The notes under the pieces are model-generated. The model made no database searches. It was given only the letters and a program-made list of their open reading frames with translations, and was not told where the DNA came from. Of a stretch of 64,000 bases of DNA, positions 50,363 through 62,760 are shown in pieces. Origin of the DNA: Solenopsis invicta (Eukaryota > Arthropoda > Insecta > Hymenoptera > Formicidae); assembly GCF_016802725.1 (NCBI RefSeq), contig NC_052671.1, positions 8,351,501-8,415,500 of the forward strand, given 5' to 3'. The translations under genes were made by a program, and so were the position numbers. How positions within the stretch are numbered: the first letter of the stretch is position 1; each line of letters begins with the position of its first letter.

Positions 50363-51726
50363 GCGACAAAAAGGTGACAGAGAAGACGTGAGATTTCCTA
50401 AATGCTAAATTTAAATATCCTGAATGTATTTCAAGTGTACGCGCGCGTTTAATATTTTATAGAAAATAACGCGGAATTGCCCGTACCGTAAACGTCTATC
50501 ATGTGTCTAGTTTTTATATTACACAACTTTACAAAAACCCAGAGTGAGCACCCGTACGCACGTATTATTCCACGTTATTGCTCTTTTAACGTCCAATTGT
50601 TTAGCACAATCGGATCTGATTGAAGGTAATTGATAGTATTTGCGAGATGAAAATTAGATATCGTGTTGAAATATTGCAAATACGTATGTATGCTGTCATC
50701 GCTATAAATTTTATACGATGTACAAATACAATTTCCGCTCTTTCTCTCTCTTTCTCCTTTTCTCTCGTTCGCGCGCAAAAAGCTTATCCTGTAATTATAG
50801 GATGAATGCGATCAAGCGAAAGCAAATTTCGCCCAATGCAAATATAATTTTCGTACTCAAGGACGGTTTATAATACAAAGCGCGAATTTCAGCAAAATTC
50901 AATCGAAATAATATTGTACCGCTTATAACGCTGTTTGCTATTATTATTTGTAGCGATAAGTAACAAAACCTTGAATTAACTTAATTTTCTTGATATTGCG
51001 CAGTTACATTAGATGCGAATTATGCGCGCTTATATAGATTGCGTTCATTAAAATGGAAAATGCGAAATGTACAATTAAAGAACGCGTGTAATTTAACGTA
51101 ATTGATTCCATTAGTCGACCAGAAATAAATTTACGAAAATAGATATAAAATTACATATTGTGTGCGTGTATAATTTTAACCGAGTCATTAATCTTGAGCA
51201 AAATTAAAAAAATTATTAACACATTTGATAACATAGTTCGACAAAAATGAGTTTTTTGAGCATCAAAATGAAATTAGTTATTTTCTTGTTTTTTTTTAGT
51301 GCTGAATATGAATTCGGTTTCCAAATTTCTTCATCACGTCACAACTTTAAGAAATTTGCAATTAAAGTTGCAAAAGATAGTTATTTTAGTACTTTATCAT
51401 ACGTATTGTAATTACGATATGCGAGAAATTTTATTGCAATTGAAATTAAATATATGGTTAAGACTTTCAACCCTCAAAAGGAATTCTTTTTGTGTCGGGT
51501 ATAGTTCATAAAAAAATCATGGTTACATATTAAGTATGCATGTCATGTAACAAAGCATGTAAAAATAATTGTTTGCAACTTTAACTATACATTTTTGAAA
51601 TTGTGACGTGATGGAGCAATATAAAAATCGTATTCGTATTCAGTGTCCTGAAAAATTACAGAAAATGATTGGTTCTGATGTTTTTTTTGTTGAATTGTAA
51701 TATTTATGAATTCAAAATAATATAAA
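50363..51726. other. Non-coding, no gene seen
   Basis: AT-rich with no supportable feature. Confidence 0.55.
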
Positions 51727-51821
51727 AAAATATTATTTATAAAAACATTACTTTCCGATTCTTTCAATATATTGCATACATTGAGAGAATCGAAAAGTAA
51801 TGTTTTAGTAAATAATATAAA
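51727..51821. repeat. Inverted repeat with ~40-bp arms
   Basis: The left arm, about 51729-51768, and the right arm, about 51780-51821, pair through ATTATTTA, AAAACATTACTTT, CGATTCT and TCAAT, with a few mismatches around a ~11-base AT-rich loop. A related ACATTACTTTCCGG motif occurs at about 52281. Confidence 0.75.
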
Positions 51822-53547
51822 GAATTTGTAGTTTTGTTAACGTAATATTTATTTGTTTATTCATATAAACAATATTCACTCGCCATCATTTTCTACTTAT
51901 TTATTAATCTGTCATTTCTTTCTCGAAGAAGTTAATCGGTTTTGATTCCAAAAATGGATAAGACGATTCGAGCACGCTTGCTCTTAGAAGGCTTTTTCAT
52001 CGCAAGAAGTGCTCCAATAATCGGAAAAGATGACAGTCTGATAGGGCGAATTCGATGGATGAGAGAGTGCTTTCCACGTTTCTAATTTTCTGTTACGTCT
52101 ATTACGATATATACGGTCGCGAGCGTTGCCTTTACAGCATCAGAACCGGTTAGCTTCTTCAAGAAATTAAAACATTAAGAAATAAGCGGACGGCCATTAG
52201 AGAAAATAATAATTATATCATTAAATAGATCATAAGTTATATGAACGAGACTACACGTTGCTTACATTGTTCATAAAAACGACATTACTTTCCGGTTTTT
52301 CTGGTAGTAATGTAATTTTCCGTAACACACTTGAGCGAATGTGATAAAGGAAAAATTATAATACTCGCTCGAGTATTTATGCTCCCAGTTGAAGCATTCA
52401 CTGAACTTTAATAAGTTTGTTGACAGTTTTCTTTACAAATCCGACAAAATAAATTGTTGATGCGGATAAATAAGTGAATTCTTCATGTGAAAGGTCAGGA
52501 TTATCTTCAGTCCACTATCAAAATAAGAGAATTGTTTTTTTTTCATATAACAATCGATTTAGCATTAACCTGTTGAGAAAATACCGGAGTTATTGAAACT
52601 TAATCGCGGTAAGTCGACTTTTGGGTAAAATAATATTCAATAATTGAGATATCCATTTCTTGATAGCTCATCCCTCTCGGTCCCGATTCATTCTTCATGA
52701 GGACCGTGCGCCCCCCTTCATGAATGTTTTATCTTTTTCCTCGAAGAAAAAGCGAGCATCGCGAAATTTTGCGATTGTGTACGAAAAAGGACTTCGATAT
52801 GTTTCCTGACAAAAGCTAAATTATAGAAGCGCGACGACGAGACGGTAACGGCGACGGCGACGGCGGCGGCGGCGGACGAGCGAACGTCCAGCTTGTGCGA
52901 GTCGCCGAACCGACCACGCTCGTTTACTTCGTCCCACCTTCGAGCAGGTTGTCGTGCACACACTTTCACAGTGGAATCCCAGTTATTTCAAAGGCACGCA
53001 CACGTGCACACGGCGGCGTTCCCGTTGTCCTGAGATCGGGCGTGATCACGCACCACCATCGCTTTGGAGAGCGAGAAGCGTCGACGTACGCTCGGCATCG
53101 CGAATGCATCTTCCTCCCTATATTCGCCGAACCAATGATGCGCTCGCGCACGTCTGCATACTCGTGCATTATGCATCGATTCGCATTACGCGTAAAGTAT
53201 TGCCCCGCCGGGAATTTTAGGGCGCTTCAATGATGCAGACATCCGTTGGATAATGGAGCTTTACGTATCCGCGCGCGTTTCGTTTCAGTGAGACGCAGGT
53301 GACTCTCTTCAACGTTGCAACGACTCTCGCGTTACGACGGAACACACGTCGAGAATTGGAAAAAGCCGTGTAACGTTACTTCTCGAAGAAAACCAGAGGT
53401 GACGTTACAGAAACGCGGCGCGCGCCGGTCCGCACCCGCGGAATAAATTTTACATTTGTAGTCGTGACATGGTGAGAAAAATGGAGGTATTAGAATATAA
53501 AATTAGACATTCCCGAAATAAGGATGTAAATTCGAGATTCTCTTATC
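51822..53547. other. Non-coding, with a CpG-rich patch
   Basis: AT-rich to 52680. Then 52820-53440 is CpG-rich with GGCGAC and GGC triplets (52848-52876) and GGCGCGCGCC-type DNA at 53416-53427. Four overlapping frames of similar length on both strands argue against a real exon. A promoter-like CpG cluster is possible. Confidence 0.45.
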
Positions 53548-53920
53548 ACTTTTTCCTGCAGTTTCTTTTTATATTTAATTTGAGGTTAAATTATAAAAAA
53601 AATTTATCTGAGAAATATGTATTAGGGTTTATAATTGATATTTATAATTGATATTAACACTGTCCAACGCCATTTTGCAACACGAGTGTGAACAGTTATT
53701 TCCGATGTATTCTTTATTGTGAAAATTCAACAATCTTTTTTCTATGATTTTTTTTTTTGGAACTGACCTGAAATAAGATTATGAAAAAATTTTATCTGAG
53801 AGATATTAGTGGATATTTATAATTGATAATAAACCTTGTCCAATATCATTTTGCAACACAAATGTAAATAATCATTTTCGACATATTTTCCCGTGAATCT
53901 ATTGTCAAAATTCGTCTATT
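53548..53920. repeat. Diverged tandem duplication, two units of ~176-189 bp
   Basis: Unit 1 is about 53548-53733 and unit 2 about 53734-53920. Shared blocks are TTTATCTGAGA.ATAT, TTTATAATTGAT, 'TGTCCAA..CCATTTTGCAACAC' against 'TGTCCAATATCATTTTGCAACAC', and TTTCCGATGTATTC against TTTTCGACATATTTTC. Offset 176-189 bp. Confidence 0.8.
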
Positions 53921-56900
53921 GTGTTACAATTTTGGGAAAAATAGTGCGAAAAACGACAATTGTGAAGACTTTCATGACGTCAAAAGTCGAACAATGTATA
54001 TTACATGAAAAACGAACGCACAATTTATAAATTATTACATCTCAAAAACGAAAAATTAGATCGAGATGAACCGAATACGTTTGCAAGCTAAAAATTAGTA
54101 CTATTGTGTAGCATTAAAATTTAGAAAAAAATGTTGTACCTGCTACGTCATCAAAATCCTCAAAATCATCACTTTTGGCATCAAGGATTTGCCATTTTTC
54201 TCAAGACTGTGACAGTCAGATGTTAACAACGGATTCATTCTCGATATGTGAAAATACATTGAAAATGGCTATTCGCATTCCCGTTGCAGAAAAAAAATCA
54301 AATTTTGTCAAATTGAGTGTAATTAAAAAAAGCACGACGCTACCCAGACCACGAAATTTCAATAACGATCGAAAGAGTTTTGATAGCCATTATAAAATAC
54401 CATTAATGGGTTTCCTCACGTTTCTATGGAAACTGAAATAAAACATTGGATAAAGAGAGAGAAAGAGGAGCGGGGGAGAGGGCGGCAAAAAAGAGAAAAC
54501 CGAGTGACATTGTATCCCAAAATTTTCTCGTATCACGCGCCCTATCAATACGCCCCCTCTTCCGCCCACGTATTAATCCGACAATACGCATGCACAATTT
54601 TCCGAGTCGAGAAATTCCCGTGTTTGCGGGAATGTAAACGAAACACCACGTATCGGAACGACGCTAAACGCGGCGCGTATATGCGGCGCACGTATGCGAA
54701 TATCCGTATCGTTAGGATTCCACTTTGCAACGGAGAAGACACTCGACGATGTCCCGCGCGAGTACAAACTCAAACTTTGGAGAAGTCCAAAGCCTCTGCC
54801 TCTGCACCTGAGTGCCATCGCCGCCGTCACGGATATTTGTATTGCAGCCGTTCACTCTTGCAGAAGCCGCTGCGACAATATTTCGTGCCAACATAAGCAC
54901 GGCTTCGAAAATTTCGCCCCGCCGCCACCGCCGTCGCCGCGTATACATTGTTACCGGAGTACGCGCGTCGGCGCTATCTTCGCGACGGGAGCCATTTCCG
55001 CGTCGGTTCGCCCGAGTGCACCCCCCTTCAAAAATTCATCTCTTTGCACGATATTCTTGCCAGCAGCGGGCTAACTAGGGCGTGGCACCAAGGTGGAAGC
55101 TGCTAGAAAATTTCAAGTCGCGCGATTTTGCCAATTACGCCTCGATTCAAATTGTCACCCGACAAGCCGCTCGTTATAAAATATTTTTCACGAGAAATTT
55201 CCTACCTAATTAAATCATTCATTAAAGGGAGCCTGTAGCGCCACGCGCAAAATGGTTACCGAAAATAATTTATCTCCTCGATGATCGATAAAATCGTTTC
55301 GTGCGTGCGTGTGACGTCGTTTATCATTCATATTTTACATACCAATTACGTCTTTATATAAATTCGATGCGAGTTAGAAATGGAAATTTATTCGCGTCAC
55401 GGACGCAATCGATTCACATCGACGACTTCTGTTATAGCTTTGATTATTATGTATTGCCACGATTCTAATTTACAACGGACACTTCTGCAATGCGTCAATA
55501 ACATCATCTTTAAAAGTACATCCGTCATGATGATGCGTTATACTTCATTATTGTTTCTCTTTGTAGAGATTTCTTCTCTTCATATTTTTCCCTCTGTCTT
55601 TCTCCCACGTCTGTTTTTATAACCGTTGTACAATATTTTAATTGCAAAAAATGTAACGGTGCAGTTATAGACAATCTATAAGAAAGTAAGAATTAACCGC
55701 GCAAAACATATACATACATACAATTATTTCTAAATTTGAAATACTTTCAGTTTTCGTGAAATGCGTTCACTTTTCTATAGAAATCTCTCGTGATAGTTAA
55801 TTTTATTAAAAATAAAATTATTAACTCGACCGTGAAAATACGTAACACAATTATTAAACTGAGGTTTATTTAACTTCGACTAATATCGAAGATCAATAAC
55901 ATAAAATATATTTTAAATATTTTAAATTAAGTTTGATTTTTGAAATCAAATTATATTGCAGGTAAAATTGCTGGAGCTTCAAATTATTTTAAAACTTTTT
56001 TCGCGGCAGACAAACATGTTATTTTCAGCACTTGTCAAAATAATGTTTATACTAACATTATCTGGGATTTGCCATGCCCCGCCTTGGTAATACCGGGTTA
56101 ACCCGTGAGCACTCACGCGGGAGTGATTAAACTGATCTGGACGCGCAAGCCTGCAAATTTGCCAATTAAATATATTACGTAACAAAATATTTTTTTTTAT
56201 TCTAGATTTCTTTAAATTTTTTCAATATTTGAAAATTATTTTTTTCTTTAAAACGCGCCACAGTCTATAAATTATTTATAAAGAAAGATAAAGCACGTGA
56301 CAAAAAATCCTGCCCACTTAAAGAAACTGTATTTAGCGCTTGAACGTATTTATAAGTGCCTTCTCAAACTGCGAATAATTTACATAACAATCGCGTATAT
56401 ATAACGTGTTATTGTCATTGAAAAATGGATGTGCTACTCGCAGATATGCCACGTATTCAAATACCAAGCACTGTTACCCGTTGCTGTATATTCGTTTCGC
56501 GGCGTGTATCTATGTTTACGACAAAAGGCATTTCGCCGACTCGATTTAGAAGTGCTATTAATGGAGTAGCGTTAAAGACGCCGCAACCAATGATAAATTC
56601 CGTCTCACGTGACCTCATTCATGCCGATTAAGTAGGGGAGAGGTGTACGGTGACAATATTTTTTTTCCGTGCCGTTTTTATTTTCGAGGAGGGCTAGCTG
56701 CTGCTGCTACAACTTTTCGAGATAAATCGTAAAATTTTACACGGGATATTTTCCGCCTGACACGTGCTCCACGTGTAACCACGCCGCCGAACGTAAATAT
56801 CAAATGAGAGAACTATTTCAATTTCTGTTTGTGCACGAGATACCGCAAAAATATCTGACTTTGTTTTTTTTTTTATTATTTGCACGTTTCAATATTATTT

Positions 56901-58062
56901 CCATGTTTAAACGCCGTCGAAATGTACAAAAACGACACGCGGCTCGCGCGCGTGTATATACGCACGGAACGCGAAAGTTCTCTTCTACAAATTAATTACA
57001 ACACTTTCTTATCGAAACGCATTATTATCAATAATCAAATTTTAGCGCATCATTTGACCGACGATATTGTTCGCGGGAACTTTGTGTCGAAGCTTTCATA
57101 GCAAAAACGATCGTTTATACATACATTCCACTTCCGTTTCACTTTGCAAAGCTCTATATTCCAAATTAATAAATTCCTATTTATCGAGTTATTTACGAAG
57201 ACGACTTATCTCAAACCGGCCAAAAATACGAAAGAGGAAAATGCTTAATGCGCGCTATCGCAGCGCATTGATCAAACATTGCACGGAAAGAACAATTTTA
57301 TTAAAATACAGATAAAAAAAAAATAATTATGTTGAACCCTTTCTATTAAAAAAAAATTATACTGAACGTTTAAGTCTGATTGCTAAAATGTCCAAATTTT
57401 TTTATTATCATGCTTGAACGTCCTACATAATTATTTTGATAGTCCAGCATGAAATTACTTTCTGACTTGTATCCAATTAAATTTCTTAGATACTACAGTA
57501 AAATCGTTCCTTCCGTGTGCAGGAACACGCGGCGGTTGAAGTCAAATACGAAAAGTGGAACCGCAGGAGAAAAAGCGATGACAAATTATCCAATTAAATA
57601 GCGATCGATGTGCGATCGACATTTTAATATGCTAATACACACAAGGAATCATTAGTCTTCCGTGTACACGCGACGCGCAAAAAACGCGAAAACGCGCGCG
57701 CGTTCCAACGAGCGTTACTTATTAATTAAAAACATGCAGAAATGATTTATGCGCCATGTAAAAAAAGGGAGATTAACCAGCGAGAGAGAGCCGATTTAAT
57801 AATGATTCAACTCGCATAGAATATTTAACTAGGCATACCCTCTCGGGGGACGTATCCTCTCTCACTCTCTCACTCTCTCTCTCTCTCTTTGTCTGTAAAG
57901 CAGTATTTCGATCGCAAGAAAGTCTAGTAAACACGTAGTTGCAGCTACTCTCCGTGGGACATTCGAGTTTTACCGAGAAATTACATTCAACGAGAAAACA
58001 ATCTGGGATCGTCCCCTCGTAATTTTGCCGCGCACCGTGTACGTTACGAAGTAATTTAAAAC
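53921..58062. other. Non-coding, no gene seen
   Basis: Contains a CRE octamer at 53975-53982, a purine-rich then GC-rich stretch at 54440-55080 with overlapping frames, and AT-rich DNA after 55100. The 68-codon frame at 56425-56631 and the 88-codon frame at 54175-54441 have no recognisable domain. Confidence 0.5.
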
Positions 58063-58410
58063 GAGAGAGAGAGAGAGAGACACGAGTGTGGCTGTGCGCT
58101 CTTTTTCACCTCGTCGCTCATAACTTCAAAGAAACGATCGCGCGGCATCAAAGGGCGAGCGAGAAGAAAAGGACTGAAAGAAAAAAAGAGAAGGGTAGGC
58201 GTCGCGTTGGGGCCTCCCGCCCGCGTCGATCAAAATTGAAGAGAGACAATTCGGGCTGTTTTCTTTGGAAAGCGACTCCCCGATGTTAAGATTCTCAAGT
58301 GGACACCTGGCTCGGGGCAGCTCGGATTCGCTATATAAACAAACGATTAAGGCCATAAGCTCATAAGCGGCGTACGTCCTCCTCCTCCTCCTCCTCCTCC
58401 TCCTCCTGCT
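58063..58410. repeat. (GA)n tract and (CCT)n triplet array
   Basis: (GA)n lies at 58063-58080. A (CCT)n run covers about 58378-58409. Between them is purine-rich DNA at 58155-58195. Confidence 0.9.
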
Positions 58411-59344
58411 CCCGCTTGACGATAACTATATATAAACCGAAGGTTTTTCGCCGCCTCTATTTACGTCCGGTGTCCGTATCCGTATAATTAGATCGTACGT
58501 GTTGGACTTTTATGTTTTACGTCTACGTGCCGTTCTCAGATGCCTAAAGTGCCATATCTTTTGTATGCGCTCTACGTGACGTGGACTCGTTTCACGTAAA
58601 CCACAAGCTGCACGTTACATAATAAATGAATGGGTCGCGTGTTATCTTTACGTTTCGCCGCGGCATTTGTCAAGAGAACGCGTATTACTAGTTTAGATAA
58701 GCTTCTTGAGTGACAGAACGATAATAAATAGGAAATTTATGGTTAAACGGTACATATACCGCGGCGCAAACCTTATGATTTCACGCGGCGGCAACGGCGG
58801 CGGGATGTTACATCACGGTACATAACGCGAGATTATTAATTCATCGGGGAAATCTATCAAACGGTCGGTCGACGAGCGAATAGAAATGGGACATTTCGTG
58901 CATTCGCGGCTAAGACCCGGAGGAAAAACTCACGCGGAGATAAATCACATTAACGAGAGTTGTAACTCGTTTAAATACACTATTCTTAAATTACCATGTA
59001 TCACGCGAGAGATCTCTATTCGCGTGCATAAAAATCACGGTTTCGCACAGTGCCGTACCTTTATCTGAGCGGCACAGGTGTTGTAAATGCTTCGCGTATT
59101 TCATGTTTGTACGTGGCTAATGTAAATGACCCAATAAACCGGACGTGTAACGATGCTGAGACGAGATTGTAAAATTTTTGTAAGGATTCACGATGTACAA
59201 AACGATATAATTAATGACCAAATATGTATGAAACAGAAAACGTTACTAACGTAGAAAAATGCAACAAATTTTTAAATTACTCCAAAAATAATAAAAACTC
59301 GAAAAGCATCAACTGCTATCCGCGGATAATCTGAAACGCTCGTC
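58411..59344. other. Non-coding, no gene seen
   Basis: Mixed composition with a few GGCGGC patches (58785-58803). No exon is supported. Confidence 0.55.
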
Positions 59345-59576
59345 TTCAATATCCAAAACGTTTCTTTTTTGTTTATAAAATAAATGCAAAAAAAAAATCT
59401 TGATATTACATATTATCTCGAAATTATGTAAAGTTTCTTAAAAAATTTTTAAACCATCAAAATATTAAACTCTAACATAGATATGTATCAAATTTATCTT
59501 TAATTTGTATATTTTAAATAATCTTATGTATAATTCTTTAAAGAGTATTTGAAAATTACAATTAAGAATGTTTTGG
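59345..59576 (+). repeat. Left direct repeat flanking family R1 copy B
   Basis: It begins TTCAATATCCAAAACG, then TTTATAAAATAAAT.CAAAAA, 'ATTACATATT.TCT', 'AAATTA..TAA..TTTCTT', 'ATCAAAATAT.AA', and 'CTTTAA..T.A'. The same order recurs at 60009-60265. The end (AATGTTTTGGACAT) is the inverse of the start motif. Confidence 0.7.
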
Positions 59577-59582
59577 ACATAC

Positions 59583-60008
59583 AAAACGAGATAAAAGTTA
59601 TCGAATTGGTTTATTCCATTTTTTCCTAATCAATAACAAAAAAAATTTGCAAATGTACGAATTTTGGCCCTAAAACCAGTTGCAAGAAAATAAAAAATTT
59701 ATAATGGTTTTTGCAGAAAAAATTACTTTATTTTCTTGCAGTTTGAAACAAATAAATGGATCCAAATAAATTTTTGCACTTTTATTAAAATTTTATTAGT
59801 ATGTAAAATTTTTTGATCTAATTGGTAATGCTATTTTCCCATCAAATTTGTAAATAAGTACTACAAAAGGCGATTTAAGAATCGAGAGTAAAAAAAAATT
59901 AAATAACTTTTAAACCAAGTGAATTGCGCTCAAATTTTACGGAGTACTAAAATATTCTATGAAATTTTTATATTGTTGATAATGTTTTGAGATATGACAC
60001 ATACATTC
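59583..60008 (+). repeat. Dispersed repeat family R1, copy B
   Basis: This is the body of the R1 family, collinear with copies A (8849) and C (26717, minus): AAAACGAGATAAAAGTTAT, AATAACAAAAAAAATTTGCA, TTATAATGGTTTTTGCAGA, AATAAATGGATCCAAATAAA, AAGAATCGAGAGTAAAAA, AATAACTTTTAAACCAAGTG, TGCGCTCAAATTTTACG and TAATGTTTTGAGATATGA. Here it sits between two ~240-bp direct repeats, an arrangement not seen at the other two copies. Confidence 0.8.
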
Positions 60009-60265
60009 TTAATATCCAAAACGTCTGTCCTAAATATTTATTCTTTTTTATTGTTTATAAAATAAATACAAAAAATATTACCTCGGCATTACATATTCTC
60101 TTAAAATTACATAACATTTCTTCAGAAATTTTAAGAACATTATCAAAATATAAACCCTAACAACGCCCCCCCAACCCTTCTTAGCTGTGTTCCAAATTTC
60201 ATCTTTAACGTTAATTTTTATAATATTTAAAATAACTCTTTTATAAATTCCTTAAAATATTTAAA
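60009..60265 (+). repeat. Right direct repeat flanking family R1 copy B
   Basis: It starts TTAATATCCAAAACGTCTG and follows the left repeat block by block, with a short insertion near 60170 (CGCCCCCCCAACCC). Direct-repeat flanks around a body recall an LTR-like or tandemly duplicated layout. They lack the TG..CA ends of an LTR, and I see no primer-binding site. Confidence 0.65.
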
Positions 60266-60429
60266 GATTATAATTAAATTTTAATTTTATAAAAAACCAA
60301 TTTCGATCTCATCGGGACATTCGCTTCATACAAAATGTACATAAAAATATATAAAACGTAATAACGGACGAAATTTCGTAACAGAAATAGTATCGTGGAA
60401 AGCAAGAGGTATCCACTCGTCGCTTCATC
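60266..60429. other. AT-rich spacer
   Basis: Non-coding transition into the CpG-rich block. Confidence 0.5.
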
Positions 60430-61340
60430 AATCTGTAAAACTAGATTCTAGACTGTGCGCGCGATTAGCGATTCACGCGCGATCGGCGTTCGCGATAGAC
60501 TATGCAGTAGAGCCGCACGGAAACTCATTGTCAAATACGTATTCTCCCAATGCTAGCAACTCGTGGTTCATTGTTTACACGGCGTAGTTTCATATATACG
60601 AACCAACACGAATTGATTGATTCATGGTGACTCGCGCCCCTCGATTTCGTAGAGCGGAAAAAAAAAAAAAAAAAAACGCGCTCCGCTGGCGAATCGGCAC
60701 GAATGGTAAACAACGCGGACTCGATGAATCCGTCTATTTCCGTCAATTCGCGAATCTCACGCGAATAGCGGGAGGGCCGTGCGAATTTCGAGCTATGCAC
60801 GCGAATTTCGGCGCGTAATCCGGCGCTGCCGCTGGTGTAATCGAGAGAGAGCCGCGCGTACCGCAAGTAGCGATCGAGAGGACGATCCGTTTCGCGTGCG
60901 TGTATATGTACAGTAACGCCCGACGCTATCATAGGTGTGCAACGTACCGTTCTCTACGGTAAACATGAAAACAACACGCGGAGCAACACACCTTCACGGC
61001 CGCGTATCGCACGTGGCGGATCGTGGCTCCTCGCTCTCTTACGCACACGTCAACAGGAAGGCCGCGCCGCCGCTAGTCGGCATCCTTAGTCGACGAAGAT
61101 AAACGACAATACCAAAAACACACATTCACACACACACACACATGCGTAAATACATCTTAGGCGCCGTGATCGCTTTCGGAGAATCCGCCGCCACCACTAT
61201 GAAGCGAGCACGCGCCTTCGTCTATCAGTCAGTCGCCGTCTTCGTCGTCGCCGTCGGAAAGAACATCGACGGCGAGACGACGGCGACGGTAAACGCGGTC
61301 ACGTGTAACGCGGCGCGGCGCGGCGCGACGCTCCCAACCT

Positions 61341-61384
61341 AGCAGCAACAGCAGCAGCAGCAACAGCAGCAGCAGCAACAGCAG
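61341..61384. repeat. (CAG)n/(CAA)n triplet repeat
   Basis: About 14 CAG/CAA units immediately follow a TAG. In the plus frame this would be a polyglutamine run, but that frame is closed just upstream, so coding is not supported. Confidence 0.9.
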
Positions 61385-61715
61385 GGAGAAAAGACGACGA
61401 CGGCGGCTCTCGTCCAGATCGTAGATACTACGAATGCCGCCGCCGGCCGAGCTGCTGGCTCATACCCGCTCGAAAATACGGCCGCGCCGTGCACCGCCGA
61501 TTCATGTCTCTCTACCGCTCGCACGCTAGAGATACGAAGGAATGAAAGGGCGGGGGAGAGAGAGGGAAGGAGTGAAAGAGAGAGAGAAAGAAAGAGAGTA
61601 AGGGAATAGTGGGGCGCGACTCTCTGGCCGGGAGCGACGGATACGGGGGAGGGATATGGCGCGAGGGTCGAAAGCGCGGGCGCGTGGTAGGGGGAAATCG
61701 ACGGGACAGGACCGG

Positions 61716-61843
61716 GGCAACGACGACGACGACGACGGTGGTGGTGATAGTGGTGGTGGTGGTGGTGGTGATGGTGGTGATGGTGGTGGTGGTGGTGGCG
61801 ACGACTACGACGACGACGACGACGACGAGAGAGAGAGAGAGAA
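61716..61843. repeat. (GAC)n - (GGT)n - (GAC)n - (GA)n compound repeat
   Basis: GACGAC units flank a ~70-bp GGT/GAT run and end in GAGAGA. It codes for low-complexity Asp/Gly or Thr/Val in different frames. Confidence 0.93.
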
Positions 61844-62760
61844 AGAAAAAGAAGCGTAGCGGGAACAAAAGTTCCGACGCGTCGCTTGGCACCATAAAAA
61901 TATTTCCGTGTTTCGGGTGCGCGCGTCAACGATCGTTTGGGGCATCACCGGGGCAAGCGACGGACGGCATCCGCCGCCTCTTTACCAGTCTTGGTGGCTT
62001 CCTCACCCCTCGACCGACAGACCCGACCGACCGACCGCCCGCCCGCCCGCCTGCCTGCTGCTCGCGGTTGTCCTTTTGTGTAACGTACGACGGCGAGGAG
62101 CCCGAGTAAATGGCGGAAGAGACGGCGGCGGATTGAACGTCACCGACGCGAAGGGCGACGCGAATGGAAATGCTAACCTTTGAACGATATAAAGTACATA
62201 CAACGCGCGTACCGCGCGAGCGTGCGATATTTGCTCTCCCCCAACAATGGACTTTGAAGAACCTCGGACTTTACACGTTGCATCATGCGGTTTTCGATTC
62301 TCCTATCTTCCGAACGGAAATGCGAAGTAGCGAGATGATGTCGCGCACGGGCCGCAGCGTTTGACGCATTCCACGCGTTCTCGCGGTATCTCTCCTTTAG
62401 AAAATACATTTCTCCCTCTCGAACAAAGAATACTCGATATCCTTCGAGAGCTATCTGTATAAATTGCCCATAAAAACGTTTCCCTTTTCAGTAACGTAAA
62501 CCCTCTTGTGAGAGAAAAGCTACGTATACAAACCGCCGTACGGAATGGGAGCCAGCTAATCGAAGGAGAGCGGAAATACTCCAATGACATGGAAACGTGA
62601 GATTGCAATATTTCAAAAAGTCCGAGTTGCGCGAGCATACGCGATTTCGCACGCAAATGACTTTATCGTACGCGGAAACACATTTTTCACGATAGAGATA
62701 ATTTTCGAGCGACGTGAGGGCGCCGTTCACACGCGCCGTGCTCCACAATTTTTAAATTAA

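Larger units (their letters stand above)
60430..62760. promoter_or_regulatory. CpG-rich block, candidate promoter / 5' UTR region of an unseen gene
   Basis: This is a sharp shift from AT-rich DNA to CpG-rich DNA with dense triplet repeats. It includes A19 at 60658-60676, (CAG/CAA)n at 61341-61384, GA-rich 61553-61600, (GAC)n and (GGT)n at 61716-61830, (GA)n at 61830-61843 and CGAC/CCCG units at 62016-62058. Such blocks often mark transcription starts of developmental or neural genes in Hymenoptera. Many overlapping long frames (for example 61339-61929 minus, 61609-62109 plus) are low-complexity artefacts. The (CAG)n could encode polyQ on the plus strand, but its frame has no convincing start or splice context. 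Direction of transcription is unknown. Confidence 0.35.

Noticed and set aside
54426..55074. Overlapping 156- and 126-codon frames
   Set aside because: Two different frames and the opposite strand are all open; random composition in GC-rich DNA.
61339..61929. 196-codon minus-strand frame with poly-His, poly-Cys and Ser/Leu runs
   Set aside because: Composed of translated triplet and dinucleotide repeats.
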